In this document: positions 48,035-55,222 of the stretch, piece by piece
Numbering within the stretch: the first letter of the stretch is position 1
How the letters are laid out: every line of letters starts with the position of its first letter
Source of the DNA: an uncultured Helicobacter sp.
Lineage (GTDB): Bacteria > Campylobacterota > Campylobacteria > Campylobacterales > Helicobacteraceae
Direction of reading: 5' to 3'
Length of the DNA stretch: 64,000 nt
NCBI GenBank assembly: GCA_949287835.1
Contig: CASEHV010000037.1
Location: 85,986 to 149,985 of the forward strand
Made by a program: the position numbers and the translations under genes
Notes under the pieces: model-generated
Database searches by the model: none
The model's input: the letters and a program-made list of their open reading frames with translations, nothing else
Told to the model about the DNA's origin: nothing

Positions 48035-48053
48035 ATTATATACCCAAAAAAAA
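48035..48053 (-). promoter_or_regulatory. Promoter with T8 tract upstream of the OMP pseudogene
   Basis: On the minus strand: T8 (48053-48046), GGGTA, then TATAAT (48040-48035), 27 bases before the ATG. Flanking AAAATATATAATA upstream of the tract is shared with the T15 promoter of the paralogue at 18284-18308, so the two promoters are homologous and differ mainly in tract length. Confidence 0.7.
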
Positions 48054-48119
48054 CAACTTATTATATATTTTTTTGAATTTTTTTGAAAATTTATTACTTA
48101 TTGTAATTTTTTAGACTTA

Positions 48120-48660
48120 ATACTCTTTAGATTCTAAAAAAATGTTTTGCTATCTCTCAACATGATATTTTGTTTAGAATCAAAGATGTTTGTTTTCAAG
48201 AGATATTTTGGGCTTACGTCTCAACATGAAAGGGGGAATCTTTATTTGAATGAATATTTATTTTTAAGTTGCAATGTCATTATGAGCATAAGTGAAGAGT
48301 CTTTGGATTCGACTTAGAATGACAAAAATTTACAGAATCTAGATTCTGTGTCATTCTGAATGAATATGAAGAATCTCTGGATTTTAAACTTTGTTTGGAT
48401 TCTAAGAGATGTTTCGCTATGCTCAATATGACTTAAACTCGTCATTCTGAACGAATGTGAATAATCTAGATTCCATGTAGATGTTTCGCTATGCTCAATA
48501 TGATGAAGTCGCTCACATGGCTCCATCCGTCATTCTGAGACGAAGTCGAAGAATCTAGATTCTGCATTTTTTGGTGCTTAAAATCAAGAAATGTTTTCAA
48601 TATGAAATAGAGGTGTTGCTTTTAGTTGTCATGTCATTCTGAATAAATGTTGAGAAATTT
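48120..48660. repeat. Intergenic repeat cluster between the OMP pseudogene and the secreted protein gene
   Basis: No gene is seen in 48054-48698. Type B units appear at about 48140-48170, 48190-48232, 48405-48432 and 48478-48503 (AGATGTTTCGCTATGCTCAA then TATGA). Type A units lie at about 48277-48312, 48350-48377, 48440-48472 and 48530-48560 (CGTCATTCTGAGACGAAGTC then GAAGAATCTAGATTCT). It is the densest intergenic array of the window, with units in both orientations. Confidence 0.8.
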
Positions 48661-48698
48661 TTTACATTCAAAAACTTATAATACATGCAAATATAAAA

Positions 48699-49832
48699 CT
48701 ACTTGACTATCTTAATTACCTTCAGAGTGTATTGATTGATAAAATTATAAATATTATCCATTATATTTTCATCTTTTTCTGCTAGTTTTATTTCATTTAG
48801 TACATATTTAGATAAATCCACATGCCCCTTGGATGTTATGATAAACTCTATGCTTCTATCCTTGGGATTATGGACGTGGAATAATTGCGGAATGTTAAGA
48901 ATCAACTCCAAAAGAGATTCCTGTAAATCCTTATTGATTTCTTCGCGCTGCACACCAAGAGCTAACGAATATACGTTTCCATAAACTATAGAGTAGTTAT
49001 TACTAAGGTTATTGCTCCACCTTTCCTTTAGCTGCTCTATTAAATATTTTTTTATATTAACTTTTACCCGCAACTCATCAATGCCATAATCTGTATTCTC
49101 CAGCCATTGCATGTATTGTTTTTCATTTCTTTGCGTGTAATATAGAGCATCGTCCATCGCTCGTTTATATTTGTTTCTATAAAAATACTTGATATTCTCA
49201 TCACAGCCTTTGTATATATTTCTTTCATCATTTATTACACCTGATAATTCATTGCGGATTCTAACCCCTTCATTTATGTATCTAAACAATCCATCTTGTA
49301 TATTATTTGACAAATCCACTATATTTTTGGCCTTAACCATATTTGATTTCATATTTTGCTTGGCATATATGTCTAGGTCGGCATAATTTGAGATGAGATT
49401 GCAAGAAGAATTAGAAGTCATGCTATTTGTGCTATCCATTGTATTCTCAGAGACACATGATATATGATTAGGCATGAAGTTTTGAAGATCATCATCATTT
49501 ACATGAAAATTAGTTTTTATATCAAAGGATATACTCTCTTTTAATTTCCTCTCTCCTATGAAAGATTCATATTTCACATTACTAAGGTCCATGTGAAAAG
49601 CAGTAGCCAACGACTTGTCGGCATTACAAGTAATCTTAGAGTTATAATTCTTATCTCCATTTATTCTGCTAATCTCACAGCTTTTATCATCAAACTCTGG
49701 GAAAGTCATGTGGAAGACATTGCTTAATAGATAGTCAAATCTCTTTTTTACTAAATACTCCTGTGATACATTTGTGCCTGCAAAGCAAAAGGTAAGCGAA
49801 GTCATGGCTATGGCAATAGATTTTTTAATCAT
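48699..49832 (-). CDS. Exported protein of unknown function
   Basis: 377 residues with a signal peptide (IKKSIAIAMTSLTFCFA, cleaved before GTN). I do not recognise the family. The mature part begins with a region holding five cysteines (DKSCEI, ITCNAD, ISCVSE, SSCNLI and KGCDEN), able to form disulfides in the periplasm. It has conserved-looking charged helices from about 160 (DIYAKQNMKSNMVKAKNIVDLSNN) to the end. The second half (RDERNIYKGC-like to LKVIKIVK) is probably helical. No TM segment follows the signal peptide, so it is periplasmic or secreted. Flanked by repeat-rich DNA on its 3' side and by rsmH upstream (40 bases). Confidence 0.6.
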   Translation of the reverse strand: MIKKSIAIAMTSLTFCFAGTNVSQEYLVKKRFDYLLSNVFHMTFPEFDDKSCEISRINGDKNYNSKITCNADKSLATAFHMDLSNVKYESFIGERKLKESISFDIKTNFHVNDDDLQNFMPNHISCVSENTMDSTNSMTSNSSCNLISNYADLDIYAKQNMKSNMVKAKNIVDLSNNIQDGLFRYINEGVRIRNELSGVINDERNIYKGCDENIKYFYRNKYKRAMDDALYYTQRNEKQYMQWLENTDYGIDELRVKVNIKKYLIEQLKERWSNNLSNNYSIVYGNVYSLALGVQREEINKDLQESLLELILNIPQLFHVHNPKDRSIEFIITSKGHVDLSKYVLNEIKLAEKDENIMDNIYNFINQYTLKVIKIVK

Positions 49833-49872
49833 AAATTCTCCTTATAAATTGTGCAAATTATAGTGAATATAT

Positions 49873-50814
49873 TTAGAAATGTGGCAAAGAATTAGTAAAA
49901 TGAAATGCCCTTAGCTTCGCACTTCTAGCCCTGCTATTATTTTTTATCTCGCTATCCTTTGCTACTAATGGTTTTTTATATAAAATAGTGCCTTTTGAGT
50001 GATTATTACCACACTCACATTTAAAGCTCTCTTGAGGGCAGATGCAGGATTTTGTCCATTGTTTGAATCTAGTTTTGATGATTCTATCCTCTAGGGAATG
50101 AAAGGATATAATACAAATCAGTGCATTATTGAGAGTAGATGTGCTATCTAGCAGAGATTCTAGCTCTCCTAGCTCATTATTTACCTCTATGCGAAGTGCT
50201 TGATAGATTAGCGTTAGGGGGTGCAGATGCCTTTTTGAGTGGATTTTCATGGCTATGTTTTGCATTATCTCGGAATCTATGCGGGTTTTTTCCCTGTGTG
50301 ATGCGATTAAAGAGGCAAGTTTTTTATATTCCGCAATTTCGCCATAATCCCTAAAGATTCTCTCTAGCTCTGGCTTTGTGTAGTGGTTTAAGATATATTC
50401 GGCATTGATAGAATCTCGCACGTCCATTCTCATATCTAGCCTTGATGAGTGAAAGCTAAAGCCACGATGTGCGTTATCTAGCTGATATGAGCTAACGCCC
50501 AAATCAGCTAAGATTCCCACAATCCTATCTTTCTTACTCTTGATTATATCACGTAAGGCAGTAGCAAAGCTATCATGTATAAGGCTAAATCTATTGGCAT
50601 ATTTTTTCATAGATTCTCTATTGTAATCTATCGCATCAATGTCTCTATCGATGCCAATAATCTCTAGTCCCTCATATCTATCTAGCAGTGCAGAACTCAT
50701 AGAGCCAAATCCAAGTGTGCAATCAATGATGATGTTTTTACTAGAGTTAGGGATTATATGATGAAATGTATCTAGCACAGAATCTAGCAATACAGGAATG
50801 TGAGGACAATCCAT
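49873..50814 (-). CDS. rsmH: 16S rRNA m4C1402 methyltransferase
   Basis: 313 residues. RsmH (MraW) methylates N4 of C1402 in 16S rRNA. The N-terminus HIPVLLDSVLDTFH is the family start; the SAM site is IDCTLGFGSMSSALLDRYEGLEIIGIDRD; further motifs are ILADLGVSSYQLDNAHRGFSF, RLDMRMD and ISFHSLEDRIIKTRFKQW. In many bacteria it lies with division genes; here it is alone, as in other Helicobacter. CPQESFKCECGN adds a Cys cluster near the C-terminus. The start follows GGAGTTAC. Confidence 0.95.
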   Translation of the reverse strand: MDCPHIPVLLDSVLDTFHHIIPNSSKNIIIDCTLGFGSMSSALLDRYEGLEIIGIDRDIDAIDYNRESMKKYANRFSLIHDSFATALRDIIKSKKDRIVGILADLGVSSYQLDNAHRGFSFHSSRLDMRMDVRDSINAEYILNHYTKPELERIFRDYGEIAEYKKLASLIASHREKTRIDSEIMQNIAMKIHSKRHLHPLTLIYQALRIEVNNELGELESLLDSTSTLNNALICIISFHSLEDRIIKTRFKQWTKSCICPQESFKCECGNNHSKGTILYKKPLVAKDSEIKNNSRARSAKLRAFHFTNSLPHF

Positions 50815-50900
50815 AGTAACTCCTAATAGTTTATGGAATATTACTTTAGATTTTGTATTGAGAGAGAAAAATACTTTAATTTAAAATTAACAGGAGAAAA

Positions 50901-50932
50901 TCATAAAAGCCCTTTGGGGTAGGCTTTTATGA
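50901..50932 (-). terminator. Intrinsic terminator after tpx
   Basis: TCATAAAAGCC (50901-50911) pairs perfectly with GGCTTTTATGA (50922-50932), an 11-bp stem with a 10-base loop. On the minus strand it is followed by TTTTCT, 60 bases after the tpx stop. It separates tpx from rsmH. Confidence 0.65.
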
Positions 50933-50993
50933 AATAAGGATATTTCCATGAATTGTTATAAAACGTCTGAAAATCTGAAAAAAAATTAACTAA

Positions 50994-51488
50994 TTAAGAA
51001 ATAGCCTTTAGCGCTTTGTCATAATCTGGCTCGTTTGTAATCTCATCGCAGACTTCTTGATACATAATTTTGCCCTCTGGATTTACCACGATAACCGCTC
51101 TTGTAAGCAACTCTCTCAATGGACCGCTTTGCATCAAAAGACCATATACCTTACCAAACAAAAGACCCCTAAAGTCGCTAACAACCTTCATATCCTTCAC
51201 ACCCTCAGCACCACAGAATCTACCAAGTGCAAAAGGCAAATCCGCAGACACAGAGAACATATCTACATTTGGCAGAGAAGCCGCCTTTTTATTAAACGCA
51301 TGAGTTTGCTTTTGACACACACCAGTATCAATGCTAGGCATAATGCTAATAACCTGCCACTTGCCACTAGCACCACCTACCACAACATCGCTAAGGTCAT
51401 TTCCAACTAAGCTAAGAGCAGGAGCGCTATCGCCTACCGAGAATGTCTTACCATATAATAGAACCTCTGTTCCTTTAAACTTTGGCAT
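50994..51488 (-). CDS. tpx: Thiol peroxidase (Tpx)
   Basis: 164 residues, an atypical 2-Cys peroxiredoxin that reduces peroxides with thioredoxin. The peroxidatic cysteine lies in MPSIDTGVCQKQTHAFN (about 60) and the resolving cysteine in ALGRFCGAEGVKDM (about 94). VVSDFRG and the C-terminal EPDYDKAL are also typical. TAAAGGAAT precedes the ATG. A Fur/PerR-like box lies 30 bases upstream (51518-51527). Confidence 0.95.
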   Translation of the reverse strand: MPKFKGTEVLLYGKTFSVGDSAPALSLVGNDLSDVVVGGASGKWQVISIMPSIDTGVCQKQTHAFNKKAASLPNVDMFSVSADLPFALGRFCGAEGVKDMKVVSDFRGLLFGKVYGLLMQSGPLRELLTRAVIVVNPEGKIMYQEVCDEITNEPDYDKALKAIS

Positions 51489-51517
51489 TTTAATTCCTTT
51501 ACAATAAATTTGAGTTA

Positions 51518-51527
51518 TGATAATGAT
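51518..51527. promoter_or_regulatory. Fur/PerR-like box between tpx and the radical SAM gene
   Basis: TGATAATGAT within TTATGATAATGATATAA, close to the Fur core GATAATGAT and similar to AT-rich PerR boxes. It lies in the 65-base gap between two divergent genes, over the likely tpx promoter. An oxidative-stress or iron regulator would make sense for tpx. Confidence 0.35.
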
Positions 51528-51553
51528 ATAAAGGAAACGTTCTAGGAATTTTT

Positions 51554-52408
51554 ATGAGATTTTATAAAATTTATGTCGAAATATCCGATATATGCAATCT
51601 TTATTGCTCATTTTGTCCAAGTGTGAAAAATACTCGCAAAGTCATGCCGCTATTTTTATTTGAAAAGATTCTAAGTGAGATAAGGGGGAGAGTTAGAATT
51701 GTAAGTTTGCATGTCTTAGGCGACCCGCTTTGCGTTGCAAATCTGCATGAGTATATAAACATTGCCAAACAATATAATATAAACCTTGACATTGTAAGCT
51801 CTGGGGTATATCTGCAAAGAGAGAAATTTGAGATTCTATGTAGTGAGAATATTCATCAAATTAGCTTTTCGCTAGATTCTGTATATGATAAAAATAATGA
51901 AAAAAGTCTATTAAAAAAATATGAAAAAAGCAATATTCACGAGGCTAGAGAGCAATATTTTAATATGATTTATGATTTTTATAGCTATTTAAGGGCGAAA
52001 AATAATAATACTTTTGTGAATCTTAGAATCTTTGGGAATCATGATTACAGCCATATTTTAGAGGTTTATAATGATTATGAGCTAGATTCTAAGAAGCGAA
52101 GAATTAGACTAGATTATCGCTTTTTCCTGCGTTTTGGTAAGAAATTTAGCTGGAATAATAAGGGGCAGATACATAGGAATAGTAAGCCATACTGCCATGC
52201 GAGTATCACTCAGTTATCTATTCTATCAAATGGCATTGTCGTGCCATGTTGCATTGACTGCGATGCCACAATGAGACTTGGAGATTTGCAGAATCAAAGT
52301 TTCAAAGAAATATTAGATTCTAAGATTTTTAATGATTTTAATCATTCGCAAATGCACTGTGTCAATCTACCCGATAAATGCCTATCATGCGATTTTTGGG
52401 GGGTTTGA
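51554..52408 (+). CDS. Radical SAM/SPASM protein
   Basis: 284 residues. The radical SAM cluster cysteines are C14, C18 and C21 in ISDICNLYCSFCPS (CxxxCxxC). A second cluster region at the C-terminus (YCHAS, VVPCCIDCDATMRLGDL, HCVNLPDKCLSCDFWG) fits a SPASM domain with auxiliary Fe-S clusters. Such enzymes modify peptides, sugars or other substrates. No precursor-peptide gene is recognisable next to it, so the substrate is unknown. It diverges from tpx and is followed by a 130-base gap before the restriction locus. Confidence 0.8.
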   Translation: MRFYKIYVEISDICNLYCSFCPSVKNTRKVMPLFLFEKILSEIRGRVRIVSLHVLGDPLCVANLHEYINIAKQYNINLDIVSSGVYLQREKFEILCSENIHQISFSLDSVYDKNNEKSLLKKYEKSNIHEAREQYFNMIYDFYSYLRAKNNNTFVNLRIFGNHDYSHILEVYNDYELDSKKRRIRLDYRFFLRFGKKFSWNNKGQIHRNSKPYCHASITQLSILSNGIVVPCCIDCDATMRLGDLQNQSFKEILDSKIFNDFNHSQMHCVNLPDKCLSCDFWGV

Positions 52409-52501
52409 AGTTGTGATTTTGAAGGAGTGTTAGGATTGCAAATTACACGCTATCCTAATCCAAATAGGCATGAAAGAATTTTGCTAAAATTAAAAGATTT
52501 G

Positions 52502-52507
52502 TATACT
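52502..52507 (+). promoter_or_regulatory. -10 box of the restriction-modification locus
   Basis: TATACT, 31 bases before the GTG start of the nuclease-methylase gene; AAGGAG (52526-52531) is the ribosome binding site, seven bases from GTG. Confidence 0.4.
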
Positions 52508-52538
52508 AATTTATATTCTTTTTATAAGGAGATTTTTC

Positions 52539-54500
52539 GTGAATGAGCAAATGAGTGCGGTGGCATTAGTAAGGAAATTTTTAGAGAAAGATGAAATTAA
52601 ATATGAAGAGCAAAGCAGTCAATATAGAGAGATTGATGAGGTTTTTAAAGGTGGGAGCAAAAGTGGCAAAGGCGGAAAGGGCTTTCCAGACTTCATCGCT
52701 TACTCTAAGGACTTCATCATTTTTATAGAATGCAAGGCAGACTTAGCTAAACATTGCAAACTAGATTCTCACAACATCATTTCTGATGACTTCAAACACA
52801 TTAAAGACTATGCACTAAATGGGGCGCTACACTATGGCAAATATTTCACGAAAAATAACAATACAGAGTATAAAAAGATTCTAGCCATTGGCGTAAGCGG
52901 GAGTGAAAAGCGATATAAAATCACGCCCATATACATTAGTGAGCGAGGCGATAGTAAGCAACTGCAAGATTTAATCAACTTCACGGATTTAAAGCAAGAC
53001 TTTATCACAGATTATTACAAACAAGAGATTCTAAATATACCGCCAGACACCGCAGAGCAGAAGCTAGAGATTGAGAAATTCGCCAAAAAATTACACGAAG
53101 ATTTACGCAATTATGGCGCCATAGCAGATAATCATAAGCCTTTAATCGTAGCGGGAATCCTCCTAGCCCTGCAAGAAATGGGACATCAAAATCTTAGTTT
53201 AGAACATCTAAATAATGATTCCATAAATACAGATGGCGATAAACTCTATAAACTCATAGATGACAATCTCAAGCGCTCCCAGCTAGAGCCGCAAGTAAAG
53301 CGAGATAAGGTTTTAAGCGAATTTTTGGTTATCAAAAACACTCAGAGAATCAACGAAAAAAGTGATATTGTAGATTCTAAAGGTATGCAAATTTCTACCA
53401 CGCCGCTTAAGTACTACGCCAAAGAAATCAAAAAAGAAATCTATGACAAAATGCAAAGCAGTGTGTATAAAACGAAAAAATGGGATATTTTAGGAATGTT
53501 TTATAGCGAATTTATGCGTTTTAGCGGAGGGAGCGGACAGACTTTAGGTATCGTGCTAACCCCTTTTCATATAACCGAGCTTTTCTGTGATTTGGTAGAT
53601 ATTAAGCCCACAGACAGAGTGCTAGACCCTACATGTGGCACGGGCGGCTTTTTGATTTCGGCTATGGATTATATGCTAAAAAATGCCAAAGACATAGCGC
53701 AGCAAAATCGCATTAAAAAAGAACAGCTTTTTGGCTATGAATTGCAAAGCTTTATGTTTGCAGTGGCTACGACAAATATGCTACTTAGAGGTGATGGCAA
53801 AAGCAATTTATTAAATGAAAATTTCCTCTCACAAAATCCTAAAAAACTCCAGATTGAACACAAAGCAAATATCGGTTTTATGAATCCTCCCTATTCGCAA
53901 GGCAAAATTGATAAAAGCTTGACGGAAATCGCCTTTAGTGAGCATTTGCTAGATTCTATCCTTGAGGGCGGTAAGGTCGTAGTTATCGTGCCACAAAGTG
54001 CGATGACAGGCAAAAGCAAAGAGGAAAAGGCAATCAAGGCAAGTATTTTACAAAAGCACACTTTAGAGGGCGTAATAACGCTAAATAAAGAAACATTCTA
54101 TGGCGTGGGGACAAATCCTTGCATAGCCGTTTTTACCGCTGGAATCCCTCACCCAAAAGAGAAACTCTGTAAATTTATCAACTTTGAAGATGATGGCTTT
54201 GAGGTGCAAAAACATAGGGGCTTGGTAGAAACAATCCATGCAAAAAGTAAAAAATCACATCTGCTAGATGTGTGGTTTGATAGAATGGAGGCTGAATCTA
54301 AATTTTGCGTGAAAACGACCATTGAGGAAAGCGATGAGTGGCTACATAGCTTTTATTATTTCAATGATGAGATTCCGAAGTTAAATGATTTTGAAAAAAC
54401 AATGGCAGATTATCTTACCTTTGAGTTTAATATGATAACACACGGGCGCGGCTATCTCTTTGGGCTAGAGGAAGAAACAGAGGAAAGCAAAGAGGGGTAA
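52539..54500 (+). CDS. Fused restriction endonuclease and N6-adenine methyltransferase (BcgI-like)
   Basis: 653 residues, about the size of the BcgI RM subunit. The N-terminal nuclease domain has a PD-(D/E)xK motif: D51 in GFPDFIAY, and E64 and K66 in IIFIECKAD. Helical linker to about 290, then the HsdM-like methyltransferase: QTLGIVLTPFHITELFCDL, motif I VLDPTCGTGGF (about 360), motif IV NPPYSQGKID (about 449, N6-adenine type) and LEGVITLNKETFYGVGTNPCIAVFT. Cutting and modifying in one chain with a separate specificity subunit is the type IIB/BcgI plan, rather than classical type I (no HsdR here). Starts with GTG. The Abi-like gene follows after seven bases. Confidence 0.85.
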   Translation: MNEQMSAVALVRKFLEKDEIKYEEQSSQYREIDEVFKGGSKSGKGGKGFPDFIAYSKDFIIFIECKADLAKHCKLDSHNIISDDFKHIKDYALNGALHYGKYFTKNNNTEYKKILAIGVSGSEKRYKITPIYISERGDSKQLQDLINFTDLKQDFITDYYKQEILNIPPDTAEQKLEIEKFAKKLHEDLRNYGAIADNHKPLIVAGILLALQEMGHQNLSLEHLNNDSINTDGDKLYKLIDDNLKRSQLEPQVKRDKVLSEFLVIKNTQRINEKSDIVDSKGMQISTTPLKYYAKEIKKEIYDKMQSSVYKTKKWDILGMFYSEFMRFSGGSGQTLGIVLTPFHITELFCDLVDIKPTDRVLDPTCGTGGFLISAMDYMLKNAKDIAQQNRIKKEQLFGYELQSFMFAVATTNMLLRGDGKSNLLNENFLSQNPKKLQIEHKANIGFMNPPYSQGKIDKSLTEIAFSEHLLDSILEGGKVVVIVPQSAMTGKSKEEKAIKASILQKHTLEGVITLNKETFYGVGTNPCIAVFTAGIPHPKEKLCKFINFEDDGFEVQKHRGLVETIHAKSKKSHLLDVWFDRMEAESKFCVKTTIEESDEWLHSFYYFNDEIPKLNDFEKTMADYLTFEFNMITHGRGYLFGLEEETEESKEG

Positions 54501-54507
54501 AGCATAT

Positions 54508-55182
54508 ATGGAGCAAATACAAAGACTCTTTAGCAAAGAACGATTACAAAGCTATGAGAATCAAGAACAACATTTTGCAAATTTTTTCCTCATTGGCAAT
54601 ATTGCCCCTGCTATTGGTATGTTAGAAGTGATATTAAGAAATAGGATAGATGAGGTTTTAAGTAAAATAGATTCACAATGGCTCTATAAAGAAGCACCTA
54701 GAAACATAGGATTAAAAATAGACACAAAGCACACAGATGGACATCAAATAATATCACATCAAAGCTTAGGTTTTTGGTTAAAAATAGTGGAATACTATAG
54801 GATACATAATAGAATCTTTGCTAAGGATTTTTTGGATTGCTATACATTCAAAGACTATTATCATCAAAATAAAAAGAGATTTAAAAGTGGGACAAAATTA
54901 CAAAATTATCAAAAAGTTACTCTTATACTACGGCTTTTTATAAACCTTAGAAATCGTGTCTTTCACTTTGAGAATCTCTATAAACTCAACGCCGATAAAA
55001 AACCTAGACTAAGTGCCTTTATTACAAATGCACACAATGAAAAATTTATCGTCAATTTAGAACCAGATAAAATTATGCAATTTTTATATGACTTATTGAA
55101 ATATTTTGATACTACACTAGCACAAAAAGTTTGTGGAACATGTAAAGCGTGGGAGAAAAGCATCTCCCCGAACACAGAATAA
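54508..55182 (+). CDS. Abi-like HEPN-domain protein inside the restriction locus
   Basis: 224 residues, resembling Abi_2/AbiD/F-type abortive-infection proteins. Opening: MEQIQRLFSKERLQSYENQ, then GNIAPAIGMLEVILRNRIDEVL, usual for the family. The motif LRNRVFHFENL (about 147-157) contains R-x4-H, the catalytic signature of HEPN ribonucleases. Such proteins cut RNA when triggered by phage, stopping the host cell. It sits between the nuclease-methylase gene (seven bases) and the specificity gene (40 bases), all co-oriented. The arrangement recalls anticodon nucleases (PrrC, RloC) nested in type I systems: a second line of defence if restriction fails. Activity and trigger are inferred. Confidence 0.65.
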   Translation: MEQIQRLFSKERLQSYENQEQHFANFFLIGNIAPAIGMLEVILRNRIDEVLSKIDSQWLYKEAPRNIGLKIDTKHTDGHQIISHQSLGFWLKIVEYYRIHNRIFAKDFLDCYTFKDYYHQNKKRFKSGTKLQNYQKVTLILRLFINLRNRVFHFENLYKLNADKKPRLSAFITNAHNEKFIVNLEPDKIMQFLYDLLKYFDTTLAQKVCGTCKAWEKSISPNTE

Positions 55183-55222
55183 TTGTATCATGTTTTATAA
55201 AATAAATCAAGAAAGGGAATAT

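Noticed and set aside
36438..48660. CRISPR array
   Set aside because: Repeat units vary in spacing, orientation and sequence, and no cas genes are present.
55133..55222. Longer N-terminus of the specificity protein
   Set aside because: It overlaps the end of the Abi-like gene, lacks a ribosome binding site, and the module pattern starts after the ATG at 55223.
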